From: Streptomyces lucensis JCM 4490
Lineage (GTDB): Bacteria; Actinomycetota; Actinomycetes; Streptomycetales; Streptomycetaceae
Direction of reading: 5' to 3'
DNA length: 64,000 nucleotides
Assembly (NCBI RefSeq): GCF_014650035.1
Contig: NZ_BMUE01000014.1
Location: 124,001-188,000, forward strand
Below the pieces are notes generated by a model, which was given only the letters and a program-made list of their open reading frames with translations, did no database searches and was not told the origin of the DNA. The position numbers and the translations under genes were made by a program. Position 1 is the stretch's first letter. Each line of letters opens with the position of its first letter. Positions 19,073 through 27,790 of the stretch are shown here, in pieces.

Positions 19073-22000
19073 TCAGGCGATCTCCACCAGCAGATCGCCG
19101 CCCTCCACCTGCTGGATCCGGTTGATGGCCAGCCGGGACACCCGGCCCGCCTTCGGCGCGGTGATCGTCGCCTCCATCTTCATCGCCTCGATGGTGGCCA
19201 CGGTGGCACCGGCCGCCACCTCGTCGCCCTCGGCCACCGCGAGCGTCACCACACCGGCGAACGGCGCCGCCACGTGTCCCGGGTCGGACCGGTCCGCCTT
19301 CTCCGTCACCGGGATGTCCGAGGCCGCCGCCCGGTCACGGACCTGGATGGGCCGCAGCTGGCCGTTGAGCGAGGACATCACGGTGCGCATACCGCGTTCG
19401 TCGGCCTCACCGACCGCCTGCAGCTCGATCAGCAGCCGCACACCGGGCTCCAGGTCGACGGCGTACTCCTTGCCCGGGCGCAGGCCGTAGAAGAACGCCT
19501 TGCTGTCCAGCACGCTGGTGTCGCCGAAGGACTGGCGGTGCGTCTCGAACTCGCGCGTCGGGGCCGGGAAAAGCAGCCGGTTTAGGGTCGCCCGGCGGTC
19601 CTTGGCGAGTCCGTCGCGGTCCTCGGCGGACAGCTCGGGCGCCGGCTTGGCCGCGGCCCGGCCCTGCAGCGCCTTGGTGCGGAACGGCTCCGGCCAGCCG
19701 CCGGGCGGGGTGCCCAGTTCCCCGCGCAGGAAGCCGATCACCGAGTCCGGGATGTCGAACCTGTCGGGGGTCGCCTCGAAGTGCTCGGGGGAGACGCCCG
19801 CGCCGACCAGGTGCAGGGCCAGGTCGCCGACCACCTTCGACGAGGGGGTGACCTTCACCAGACGGCCGAGGATGCGGTCGGCGGCCGCGTACATGGCCTC
19901 GATGTCCTCGAAGCGGTCGCCGAGGCCGAGGGCCACGGCCTGGGTGCGCAGGTTGGACAGCTGCCCGCCGGGGATCTCGTGGTGGTAGACGCGGCCGGTC
20001 GGGGAGGCGAGGCCCGCCTCGAACGGGGCGTAGATCCGGCGGACGCCCTCCCAGTACGGCTCCAGGTCGCCGACGGCCTGGAGGTCCAGTCCGGTGGGCC
20101 GCTCGGAGTGGTCGGTGGCGGCGACGAGCGCGGACAGCGACGGCTGCGAGGTCGTACCGGCCATGGAGGCAACCGCTCCGTCGACCGCGTCGGCGCCCGC
20201 CTGGATCGCGGCGAGGTAGGTGGCGAGCTGGCCGCCCGCGGTGTCGTGCGTGTGCAGGTGGACCGGCAGGTCGAACTCGCGGCGCAGAGCCGTGACGAGC
20301 TTGGCGGCGGCCGGGGCGCGCAGCAGTCCGGCCATGTCCTTGACCGCGAGGACGTGGGCGCCGGCCTCGACGATCTGCTCGGCCAGCCGCAGGTAGTAGT
20401 CGAGGGTGTAGAGCCGCTCGGCGGGGTCGTTGAGATCGGCGGTGTAGCAGAGGGCGACCTCGGCGATCGCCGTGCCCGTCTCCCGTACGGCCTCGATGGC
20501 GGGCCGCATCTGGCCGACGTCGTTGAGGGCGTCGAAGATGCGGAAGATGTCGATGCCGGTGGCGGCGGCCTCCTGCACGAAGGCGTCGGTCACCTCGGTC
20601 GGGTAGGGGGTGTAGCCGACGGTGTTGCGGCCGCGCAGCAGCATCTGCAGGCAGATGTTGGGCACGGCCTCGCGCAGGGCGGCCAGCCGCTCCCAGGGGT
20701 CCTCGGCGAGGAAGCGCAGGGCGACGTCGTAGGTGGCGCCGCCCCAGCACTCCAGGGAGAGCAGCTCGGGCAGGGTGCGCGCGACGACCGGGGCCACGGC
20801 GAGGAGGTCCTTGGTCCGCACCCGGGTGGCGAGCAGTGACTGGTGCGCGTCGCGGAAGGTGGTGTCGGTGACGCCGATGGTGGGCGACTCGCGCAGGTGG
20901 CGGGCGAATCCCTCGGGGCCCAGTTCCACCAGGCGCTGCCGTGATCCGGCGGGCGGCTCGCCCGCGGGTAGCGGCGGCAGCTTGGTCAGCGGGTCGAGCA
21001 GGCCGGGCCGCTCGCCGTGGGGCTTGTTCACCGTCACGTCGGCGAGGTAGGTCAGCAGCTTGGTGCCGCGGTCCGCGGAGGAGCGGGCGGTGAGCAGGTG
21101 GGGGCGCTGCTCGATGAAGGACGTGGTGACCCGCCCGGCCTGGAAGTCCGGGTCGTCCAGGACCGCCTGCAGGAAGGGGATGTTGGTGGCCACACCCCGG
21201 ATGCGGAACTCGGCCACCGCCCGCCGGGCCCGGCCGACGGCCGCCTTGAAGTCGCGGCCCCGGCAGGTGAGCTTGACCAGCATCGAGTCGAAGTGGGCGC
21301 TGATCTCCGTGCCGGCGTGCGTGGTGCCGCCGTCGAGACGGATGCCGGAGCCGCCCGGCGAACGGTAGGCGCTGATCCGGCCGGTGTCCGGGCGGAAGCC
21401 GTTGGCGGGATCCTCGGTCGTGATGCGGCACTGGAGGGCGGCGCCGCGCAGGGTGATGGTGTCCTGGGAGAGGCCGAGGTCGGCGAGGGTCTGCCCGGAG
21501 GCGATCCGCAGCTGTGCCTGGACCAGGTCGACGTCGGTGACCTCCTCGGTCACGGTGTGCTCGACCTGGATGCGCGGGTTCATCTCGATGAAGACGTGGT
21601 TGCCCTCGCGGTCGAGCAGGAACTCCACGGTGCCCGCGTTGCGGTAGCCGATCTCGCGGGCGAAGCGCACGGCGTCGCCGCAGATGCGGTCGCGCAGCTC
21701 CGGGTCGAGGTTCGGGGCGGGGGCCAGCTCGATGACCTTCTGGTGGCGGCGCTGCAGCGAACAGTCCCGCTCGAAGAGGTGGATCACCTCGCCCTCGCCG
21801 TCGGCGAGGATCTGCACCTCGATGTGGCGGGGGTCGACGACAGCCTTCTCCAGGAACACGGTCGGGTCGCCGAACGCGGACGCGGCCTCGCGGGAGGCGG
21901 CCTCGATGGACTCGCGCAGCTGGGCCGGGTCCTCCACCCGGCGCATGCCGCGCCCGCCACCGCCCGCGACGGCCTTGACGAAGACGGGGAAGCCGATCTC

Positions 22001-22447
22001 CTCGGCGGCGCGCACCAGTTCGTCCACGTCGGTGGAGGGCTGCGACGAGCCGAGCACCGGCACGCCCGCCGCGCGGGCGGCGGCGACCGCACGGGCCTTG
22101 TTGCCGGTCAGCTCCAGTGTGGCGGCGCTCGGACCGACGAAGGTGATGCCCGCCTCCTCGCAGGCGCGGGCCAGTTCGGGGTTCTCGGAGAGGAAGCCGT
22201 AGCCCGGGTAGACCGCGTCGGCGCCGGCCCGGCGGGCGGCGGCCACGATCTCCTCGACGGAGAGGTAGGCCCGCACCGGATGCCCCGGTTCCCCGATCTC
22301 GTACGCCTCGTCGGCCTTCAGCCGGTGCAGCGAGTTGCGGTCCTCGTGCGGGAACACGGCGACGGTGCGCGCGCCGAGTTCGTAGCCCGCCCGGAACGCG
22401 CGGATCGCGATCTCTCCACGGTTGGCGACCAGCACCTTGCGGAACAT
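19073..22447 (-). CDS. pyc: Pyruvate carboxylase
   Basis: An 1124-residue single-chain pyruvate carboxylase, full length for the family. It makes oxaloacetate from pyruvate and bicarbonate with ATP and biotin (anaplerosis). The N-terminus KVLVANRGEIAIRAFRA opens the biotin carboxylase domain (about 1-450). The carboxyltransferase TIM barrel starts near 525 with TDTTFRDAHQSLLATR, the PC/OADA tetramerisation region follows, and the biotinyl domain carries AMKM with Lys1090. ATG 22447 has AAGGGA nine bases upstream. The gene is monocistronic; the small secreted protein converges on it, and an inverted repeat lies in its leader region. Confidence 0.97.
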   Translation of the reverse strand: MFRKVLVANRGEIAIRAFRAGYELGARTVAVFPHEDRNSLHRLKADEAYEIGEPGHPVRAYLSVEEIVAAARRAGADAVYPGYGFLSENPELARACEEAGITFVGPSAATLELTGNKARAVAAARAAGVPVLGSSQPSTDVDELVRAAEEIGFPVFVKAVAGGGGRGMRRVEDPAQLRESIEAASREAASAFGDPTVFLEKAVVDPRHIEVQILADGEGEVIHLFERDCSLQRRHQKVIELAPAPNLDPELRDRICGDAVRFAREIGYRNAGTVEFLLDREGNHVFIEMNPRIQVEHTVTEEVTDVDLVQAQLRIASGQTLADLGLSQDTITLRGAALQCRITTEDPANGFRPDTGRISAYRSPGGSGIRLDGGTTHAGTEISAHFDSMLVKLTCRGRDFKAAVGRARRAVAEFRIRGVATNIPFLQAVLDDPDFQAGRVTTSFIEQRPHLLTARSSADRGTKLLTYLADVTVNKPHGERPGLLDPLTKLPPLPAGEPPAGSRQRLVELGPEGFARHLRESPTIGVTDTTFRDAHQSLLATRVRTKDLLAVAPVVARTLPELLSLECWGGATYDVALRFLAEDPWERLAALREAVPNICLQMLLRGRNTVGYTPYPTEVTDAFVQEAAATGIDIFRIFDALNDVGQMRPAIEAVRETGTAIAEVALCYTADLNDPAERLYTLDYYLRLAEQIVEAGAHVLAVKDMAGLLRAPAAAKLVTALRREFDLPVHLHTHDTAGGQLATYLAAIQAGADAVDGAVASMAGTTSQPSLSALVAATDHSERPTGLDLQAVGDLEPYWEGVRRIYAPFEAGLASPTGRVYHHEIPGGQLSNLRTQAVALGLGDRFEDIEAMYAAADRILGRLVKVTPSSKVVGDLALHLVGAGVSPEHFEATPDRFDIPDSVIGFLRGELGTPPGGWPEPFRTKALQGRAAAKPAPELSAEDRDGLAKDRRATLNRLLFPAPTREFETHRQSFGDTSVLDSKAFFYGLRPGKEYAVDLEPGVRLLIELQAVGEADERGMRTVMSSLNGQLRPIQVRDRAAASDIPVTEKADRSDPGHVAAPFAGVVTLAVAEGDEVAAGATVATIEAMKMEATITAPKAGRVSRLAINRIQQVEGGDLLVEIA

Positions 22448-22514
22448 CCTGGATTCCCTTCAGCTGCCTGCCGGCGACGAACACCCTGGTGTAAGCCACG
22501 CCCTGCCGTACTCG

Positions 22515-22536
22515 CGGCCACCTTAGGGGGTGGCCG
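22515..22536 (-). promoter_or_regulatory. Inverted repeat upstream of pyruvate carboxylase
   Basis: CGGCCACC (22515-22522) is perfectly inverted as GGTGGCCG (22529-22536) around TTAGGG, 68-89 bp before the ATG. It may be an operator, or a terminator hairpin for the rhomboid-like gene that ends at 22638 on the same strand. Confidence 0.35.
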
Positions 22537-22637
22537 TACGGGTCGACGTGCGAAAACCATCACACCGACGGGGTGGGCCGCGCCACACGGGCGCGCAGTG
22601 CGGCGGTGACCCGCCGGGCGCCGGTTCCCCGTGGCGC

Positions 22638-23612
22638 CTACGGCATTACCCGTGGGCACGAACGTTCGAGGGCAGGCTCCGGGACCTCGGCCAGGGTCTT
22701 CCCGGCGTGATCGGGGGGTGCCGGGGCCGGCACGGTGTGCGGGGTCGGCACGGTGTGCGGGGTCGGCGGGGGATGCGGGGACGGCTGGGGCGCGCGTTCG
22801 GTGCCCCGAGCAGTCAGCAGGGACCGTGCGACGGCGCGCCACCGCTGCCCGCGGCCATGCAGGAGTCCGAGGACGATCGCCGCGCCCACCGCGACCAGGT
22901 GCTCACGGCCGGCCAGATTGGGGACGGCGACGGACTCCCACACCATCGAACCGGCGGTCAGTGCGAACACCACGGGCGCGCGTCTGACGACCGCCAGATA
23001 GGTGAACAGGCCCACCACGGCCGCGGAGGGGCCGGTGTCGAGCACCCGCGCGCATCCCGGCGGCAGTCCGAACCCCCACCAGCCGGGTCCGGCGGCGATC
23101 ATCAGCCGGGCGGTGAGGGTGCCGGCCAGGGTGGTGGTGTAGGCGACGACCAGGGTGCGGGCGCGGCCCAGGGTCAGTTCCGCGAGCGCGAAGGCGAGGA
23201 AGAGCTGGGTGATGCCGGCCCAGACCGGCAGGTCGAGCGCCGGTACGTAGAGCGACACGGGGGTACGCAGCAGCGACAGCCACACCGGCAGCCCGGCCTC
23301 GACACCGCCGAGCCGTCGTACCCACACCGCGCCGAGGGGGTGCTGGGCGACGTCGTGGAAGAAGATCACGCCCGCCGCGGCGACGAACGCCAGCAGCAGT
23401 CCCGCCGGTCCGCGCCGGACGAGCAGCCGCACCGGATCGACGACGACGGCGTGCCACTCGGCCCGCAGCGTGCGTCCGGTGAACCGGGCAGGGCGTGCGA
23501 GCAGCGAGCACGGACGCGCCCCGCGGCCCCCGCCGGTCATAAGCCACGGCAGCCCGTCGCCCCCGGCTCCCCCGTCTCGTGCACCGCCCGCTTCACCGCC
23601 CTCCCGGCCCAT
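22638..23612 (-). CDS. Rhomboid-like multi-pass membrane protein
   Basis: A 324-residue integral membrane protein with about six hydrophobic segments between residues 66 and 252. GPSAAVVG (Ser196) sits where rhomboid proteases have GxSG, and His238 in REHLVAVG sits where the last helix carries the catalytic histidine. The Ser-His dyad could therefore be present, but GPSA instead of GASG and a short, loop-poor body leave activity uncertain. The C-terminal tail is Pro/Thr/His-rich and includes an exact DNA repeat. ATG 23612 is chosen for AAAGGA just upstream; ATG 23630 lacks a ribosome site. Related Streptomyces proteins are called rhomboid-like. Confidence 0.6.
   Translation of the reverse strand: MGREGGEAGGARDGGAGGDGLPWLMTGGGRGARPCSLLARPARFTGRTLRAEWHAVVVDPVRLLVRRGPAGLLLAFVAAAGVIFFHDVAQHPLGAVWVRRLGGVEAGLPVWLSLLRTPVSLYVPALDLPVWAGITQLFLAFALAELTLGRARTLVVAYTTTLAGTLTARLMIAAGPGWWGFGLPPGCARVLDTGPSAAVVGLFTYLAVVRRAPVVFALTAGSMVWESVAVPNLAGREHLVAVGAAIVLGLLHGRGQRWRAVARSLLTARGTERAPQPSPHPPPTPHTVPTPHTVPAPAPPDHAGKTLAEVPEPALERSCPRVMP
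22731..22766. repeat. Two exact 18-bp tandem repeats in the rhomboid-like gene
   Basis: CACGGTGTGCGGGGTCGG occurs twice without a break (22731-22748, 22749-22766) and encodes the repeated PTPHTV of the C-terminal tail. The perfect identity suggests a recent slippage event. Confidence 0.8.
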
Positions 23613-23699
23613 ATGTCCTTTTGACGTCATCGTATAGAGGCGCCGGCACACTTCCGCACCGGCTCTCCGGCGCGGACGGCGCGGGCAGCGCGACGCCCG

Positions 23700-23810
23700 C
23701 CTCCAGCCTTCCCACGCCTGGACCTCGCGGTGCCGGTGGCCGAGCTGCGCGACAAGCCGGTGGTGACGCGGAACGACCTGTTCGAGCTGCCCGTGCGGCT
23801 GAATCCGTAG
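23700..23810 (+). pseudogene. Possible C-terminal remnant of a cytochrome P450 gene
   Basis: A 37-codon stretch ending in TAG at 23808-23810 reads FPRLDLAVPVAELR and then LFELPVRLNP. This resembles the last strand region of bacterial P450s (pattern FPxLxLAVPxEELR followed by LxxLPV). No P450 sequence is recognisable upstream, and the frame has no start or ribosome site. It lies directly before the promoter of the aldo/keto reductase gene. The resemblance is short and could be chance. Confidence 0.35.
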
Positions 23811-23828
23811 CCCCGCCCGCGGCACGCC

Positions 23829-23859
23829 TTGACTTGGAGAGCGCTCCAACTCGTAGCGT
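23829..23859 (+). promoter_or_regulatory. MerR-type promoter: 19-bp spacer with internal dyad
   Basis: TTGACT (23829-23834) and TAGCGT (23854-23859) are separated by 19 bp, longer than the 17-18 bp optimum. The spacer holds TTGGAG-N4-CTCCAA (23834-23849). A long spacer with a dyad is the hallmark of promoters activated by MerR-family proteins. The aldo/keto reductase gene follows at 23995. No merR gene is nearby. Confidence 0.6.
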
Positions 23860-23994
23860 CGAAGACACCCGGAGCGCCGTCCCCGCACCCGGTCTCCCTC
23901 ACGGGATGCCGGGTGCCGGGATCCGTCGCCGGACGGAGGCAGACCCGCGCCCGGGAGACGAACGGCACGCGTGCACGAAAGGCTGGGACACCAC

Positions 23995-24984
23995 ATGCAC
24001 AAGCGCAGTCTGGGAGACCTCCAGGTATCGGCCATCGGCCTCGGATGCATGGGGATGTCCGCCTTCTACGGCTCCGCCGACCAGGAGGAGGGCATCGCGA
24101 CCATCCGGCGCGCCCTGGAACTCGGCATCGACTTCCTCGACACGGCGCAGCTCTACGGCCCGCTGACCAACGAGTCGCTGGTCGGGGAGGCGATCCGGGG
24201 GCATCGCGACGAGTACGTGATCGCGACGAAGTTCAACTACCGGATGGACGACGCCGTACCCGGTGACATGAGCTCGATCGGCCGGCAGGACGGCTCGGCC
24301 GAGCACGTGCGCAGCTCCGTCCACGGCTCCCTGGAGCGTCTGGGCACCGACCACATCGACCTGTACTACCAGCACCGGGTCGACCCGGACGTGCCGATCG
24401 AGGAGACGGCCGGCGCGCTGGGCGAGCTGGTCGCCGAGGGCAAGGTGCGGTACATCGGGCTGAGCGAGGCGAGCGCGGAGACCATCCGGCGCGCCCACGC
24501 CGTGCACCCGGTCACCGCCGTGCAGAGCGAGTACTCGCTGTGGTCGCGGGACGTGGAGGCGGAGGTGCTGCCCGCCTGCCGGGAGCTCGGCATCGGCTTC
24601 GTGCCGTACTCGCCGCTCGGCCGCGGCTTCCTCGCGGGGCGCTTCAGCTCCCCCGACGAGCTGGACGAGAACGACTTCCGCCGCAACAACCCCCGCTTCA
24701 CCGACACCAACCTGGACGCGAACCTGCGGCTGGCGGAGAAGGTCAAGGAGATCGCCGCCGAGAAGGACGTGACCCCGGCCCAGCTGGCGATCGCCTGGGT
24801 GCTGGCCCAGGGCGAGCACCTGGTGCCGATCCCGGGCACCAAGCGCCGCACCTACCTGGAGCAGAACGCCGGCGCGACCGGCATCGAGCTGACCGGGGAG
24901 GACCTGGCCCGGATCAACGCCGAGCTGCCCGAGGCGGCGGGCGAGCGGTACGACGAGGCGGGGATGCGGGCGGTCAACCGCTGA
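23995..24984 (+). CDS. Aldo/keto reductase
   Basis: A 329-residue NADPH-dependent aldo/keto reductase of the AKR13/YakC-like group. The catalytic tetrad is visible: Asp49 and Tyr54 in DTAQLYG, Lys79 in ATKFNY and His127 in YYQHRVD. The cofactor-binding C-terminus IPGTKRRTYLEQNAGA is present. It would reduce aldehydes or ketones in the cytoplasm. ATG 23995 is chosen, with GAAAGG upstream at a rather long distance; ATG 23971 would add eight unsupported residues. The promoter looks MerR-controlled, suggesting induction by a small electrophile or drug. A 10-bp hairpin follows the stop. Confidence 0.92.
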   Translation: MHKRSLGDLQVSAIGLGCMGMSAFYGSADQEEGIATIRRALELGIDFLDTAQLYGPLTNESLVGEAIRGHRDEYVIATKFNYRMDDAVPGDMSSIGRQDGSAEHVRSSVHGSLERLGTDHIDLYYQHRVDPDVPIEETAGALGELVAEGKVRYIGLSEASAETIRRAHAVHPVTAVQSEYSLWSRDVEAEVLPACRELGIGFVPYSPLGRGFLAGRFSSPDELDENDFRRNNPRFTDTNLDANLRLAEKVKEIAAEKDVTPAQLAIAWVLAQGEHLVPIPGTKRRTYLEQNAGATGIELTGEDLARINAELPEAAGERYDEAGMRAVNR

Positions 24985-24990
24985 CGGCGC

Positions 24991-25023
24991 GGGTGCGGGG
25001 ATTCCCGGGCGGGCCCCGCACCC
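24991..25023 (+). terminator. Terminator of the aldo/keto reductase gene
   Basis: GGGTGCGGGG (24991-25000) is perfectly inverted at 25014-25023 with a 13-base loop, six bases after the stop codon. Confidence 0.6.
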
Positions 25024-25261
25024 CGTCGGCGAATCCGGCGTACGGGGCCTGTGAGGAACCCCACGCACGGGGACAAGTGCCGTCTGCACACCGGAACTTG
25101 TGGTTCGTACTGCCCTGCGGGCGAGCTCGGTGGCGACGACTCGCCCGTCCCGTCTGCCAGCATGGTCGGCGCCCTGACCAGGCGCCCTGGCCGTGCAGCG
25201 CAGCCGGCCCGACGGGGTCCGCCGGTCCTTCTTCCCACCGACTGGTTGCCGAGACCCCGCC

Positions 25262-26596
25262 GTGCCCTGTGCCCCCGTCCCTCCCCCGTCCCCGGACCGC
25301 GCCCGCGCCGCCTCGCGCTCGCCCTGGCGGTCCCTGCGCCACCGCGGCATGCGCTGGTGGTCGGCCGCGAACTTCGTCTCCAACGCCGGCACCTGGATGC
25401 AGCTCACTGTGCAGAACCTGCTCGTGCTGCACATCACGGGCTCGGCGGCGGCCACCGGCCTGTCGATGTCCGTACAGGCGGCGCCCGCGCTGTTCGTCAG
25501 CCTGCTGGGCGGCGCGGCCGTGGACCGCTGGCCCCGGAAACTGACGGTGGCCGTCAGCCAGGCCCTGCTCGGCGCGGTCGCCTTCACCACGGCGCTGCTC
25601 GTCGCGCTGGACCGGATCGACGTGACGTCGCTGCTGGTGCTGGCCGCCGTGACCGGCGTCATCGCCACCGTGGACGGGCCGGCGTGCGCGCTGCTCGGCA
25701 ACGATCTCGTCCCCGTGGAGGACGTGCCGTCCGCGATCGGCGTCGGCGCGCTCGTGCACAGCGCGGGCCGGCTGGCCGGTACCGCCCTCGCCGGTGTGAC
25801 CGTCGGCTTCCTCGGCACCTCGGCGGCGTACGCCGCCAACGGGCTGTCGTTCCTCTTCGTCGCGTCGGTCGTGCCGTTCCTGCGGCCCGCTCCCGGTGCC
25901 GTCAAGGAACCGGCGACCGGGGTGCGGGCCGTCCCGGCCCGCGCGGAGATGACCGTGCGGGAGGGACTGGTCTACTTCGCGCGCCGCCCCCGCCTGGTCG
26001 CGCTGGCGGGCATCACCGGGCTCAGTTCCGTCTTCGGCCGCAACTACGGCCTCACGCTCGCCGTCCTCGTCACGGGCCCGCTCGCGGGCGGCGCCGGCGC
26101 GTTCGGCACCGTCTCCACGGTCCTGGCCGTCGGCGGCATCGTCGGCGCCGTCCTCGGCGCCCGGCTGCGCAGGCCGTCCGTACGGACCGTGGGCCTGCTC
26201 GCGGCCGCGGGTGCGCTGCTCCAGGCGGTCGCGGGGCTGTCGCCGTCGCTGGCGGTCCTGCTGGTGCTGGTGCTGCCGATGGCCGTGGTGGAGTCGGTGT
26301 CCGACACCGCCGGCACGGCCGTGCTGCAGACCGATCCGCCCGCGCACCTGCGGGGCCGGGTGCTCGGGGTGTGGAGCAGCGTCGGCACGGTCTGGAGCCT
26401 CGGCGGGCCGCCCCTGCTGGGCCTGCTCATGGAGTGGGCGGGGGCCCGCGGCGCCCTGGTCGGCGGCGGTCTGCTCATCGCGGGGTCGGTGGGCGCGGGC
26501 CTGCTGGTACGCCGCCGCGGCGTCCCGGTGGCGGTGACGGTGACCGCGAAGGACGGCGACGTGACCGGCCGGGAGGCCCTGGGCACGGCCGCCTGA
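25262..26596 (+). CDS. MFS transporter (EntS-like exporter family)
   Basis: A membrane protein of about 444 residues with twelve predicted hydrophobic segments. The features GGAAVDRWPRK in the loop between helices 2 and 3 and HLRGRVLGVWSSVGTVWSLGGPPLLG in the C-half match the EntS/enterobactin-exporter type of MFS proteins (drug or siderophore efflux). The start is uncertain. GTG 25262 is adopted; GTG 25193 and ATG 25349 are alternatives, and none has a strong ribosome site. ATG 25349 starts just before the first helix. The substrate cannot be inferred. The preceding 238 bases after the reductase terminator hold no gene. A strong hairpin follows. Confidence 0.82.
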   Translation: MPCAPVPPPSPDRARAASRSPWRSLRHRGMRWWSAANFVSNAGTWMQLTVQNLLVLHITGSAAATGLSMSVQAAPALFVSLLGGAAVDRWPRKLTVAVSQALLGAVAFTTALLVALDRIDVTSLLVLAAVTGVIATVDGPACALLGNDLVPVEDVPSAIGVGALVHSAGRLAGTALAGVTVGFLGTSAAYAANGLSFLFVASVVPFLRPAPGAVKEPATGVRAVPARAEMTVREGLVYFARRPRLVALAGITGLSSVFGRNYGLTLAVLVTGPLAGGAGAFGTVSTVLAVGGIVGAVLGARLRRPSVRTVGLLAAAGALLQAVAGLSPSLAVLLVLVLPMAVVESVSDTAGTAVLQTDPPAHLRGRVLGVWSSVGTVWSLGGPPLLGLLMEWAGARGALVGGGLLIAGSVGAGLLVRRRGVPVAVTVTAKDGDVTGREALGTAA

Positions 26597-26597
26597 A

Positions 26598-26625
26598 CCG
26601 GCGCCGTCGGTCACGACGGCGCCGG
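26598..26625. terminator. Terminator after the MFS gene
   Basis: CCGGCGCCGTCG (26598-26609) is perfectly inverted at 26614-26625 around GTCA, two bases after the MFS stop. It also faces the convergent metallophosphoesterase gene. Confidence 0.7.
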
Positions 26626-26771
26626 CCTGGGCACCGAGGCACCGAGCAGCTCGCCTTCGGCGTCCTGGTCTCCCCCGCGCCACCCGTGCGGGTGTCGTTC
26701 CCGGCCACGCAGGGCCTCTGCTGAGCGTCCTCGCCGTAGGCGGCCTCCGGTTCGCGGCCGCTGTGCTCTCC

Positions 26772-27515
26772 TCAGCCCGTCGGCCGCTGGTCCCGGCCGG
26801 GCAGGTGGTACACGTGGAAGGCCTGTCCGATCACCGGCTGGGCGACGTTGCGGACGCGGACACCGCCGCTGGTCATGCCGTGCTCGGTGCCCGCGTGGGC
26901 GTGGCCGTGCACGGCGAGGTCGGCGCCGCCGGTGTCGATGGCCTCCGCGAGCAGATAGCTGCCGAGGAACGGGTAGATCTCCGGCGGCTCCCCGGCCAGC
27001 GTGTCCGGCACGGGCGAGAAGTGGGTCAGGGCGATCCGCACGTCGCAGTTCCAGTCGCCCAGGTCCCGCAGCGCGCCGTGCAGGCCGTCGGCGCACCGCC
27101 GGGAGTAGCGGACGAACTCCTTCATGAGCGGTTCGCCGAACTCCCCCGCGCAACGGCCGACGAAGCCGCCGCCGAACCCCTTCGTCCCGGCCACCCCGAT
27201 CCGTGCCCCGTCGGCGGTGACGACGGCGGCCTGGCCCTCCAGGACGTGCGCGCCGGCGTCCCGGAGGATCGCGGTGACCTCCTCGGGCCGTTCGTCGTGG
27301 TGGTCGTGGTTGCCCAGGACGGCCACGACCGGCACCCCGATGTCCTTGATCTCGCGGGCGACGACCGCGGCCTCCTCCGGTGTGCCGTGCCGGGTGAGGT
27401 CGCCGGCGAGCAGCAGCACGTCGGCGCACTCGGGCAGGGTCTCGAACGAGGGGCGCAGCGTGCCCTGGTTCTCGGGAGCCATGTGGATGTCCCCGACGGC
27501 CGCGACGCGGATCAT
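26772..27515 (-). CDS. Calcineurin-like metallophosphoesterase
   Basis: A 247-residue phosphoesterase with all five metal motifs: GDIH, GDLTRHG, GNHDHH, a histidine in LTHFSP and GHAHAGT. No signal peptide is seen, so it is cytoplasmic. Such enzymes cleave phosphomono- or diesters, often nucleotides. ATG 27515 overlaps the stop of the BON gene by ATGA and has GGAGG upstream. It is the last of three coupled genes (nucleotidyltransferase, BON, phosphoesterase), so it may remove a group added by the first gene product; that link is inference. The stop at 26772 is followed by about 150 bases without a gene. Confidence 0.88.
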   Translation of the reverse strand: MIRVAAVGDIHMAPENQGTLRPSFETLPECADVLLLAGDLTRHGTPEEAAVVAREIKDIGVPVVAVLGNHDHHDERPEEVTAILRDAGAHVLEGQAAVVTADGARIGVAGTKGFGGGFVGRCAGEFGEPLMKEFVRYSRRCADGLHGALRDLGDWNCDVRIALTHFSPVPDTLAGEPPEIYPFLGSYLLAEAIDTGGADLAVHGHAHAGTEHGMTSGGVRVRNVAQPVIGQAFHVYHLPGRDQRPTG

Positions 27516-27790
27516 GTGAGGTCCTCCCCGTGATCGGGCGAGGAGGTCCCGGCGACGAGGATGTCGCAGTGCACCGGATGCCCCGCCAGTTCCTCGCGTG
27601 CCATGTGCACGATCTCGTCCCGGCACTGGGTGGACGGCACGGTGCCGGTCAGCAGGACGGCGTCGCCGCGCAGTTCCAGCCGTACCCCGAGCTCCCCGAG
27701 CGGTCCGGCGGCGAGGTGGTCGGCTAGGTGGGCGACGCGGTAGTCCAGGTTCGCCGCCCCCGGCGGGGGTGGCGCGCTTGCGTCGGTCAT
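27512..27790 (-). CDS. BON-domain protein
   Basis: A 92-residue protein consisting mainly of one BON domain: YRVAHLADHL at the start, then the typical strand-turn LRGDAVLLTGTVPS and a helix DEIVHMAREEL. BON domains bind phospholipids or mediate protein contacts and are often found in stress proteins. There is no signal peptide or lipobox, which is unusual compared with OsmY-type periplasmic members but common in actinobacteria. Start and stop overlap both neighbours by four bases, so it is translated together with a nucleotidyltransferase and a phosphoesterase. Confidence 0.8.
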   Translation of the reverse strand: MTDASAPPPPGAANLDYRVAHLADHLAAGPLGELGVRLELRGDAVLLTGTVPSTQCRDEIVHMAREELAGHPVHCDILVAGTSSPDHGEDLT

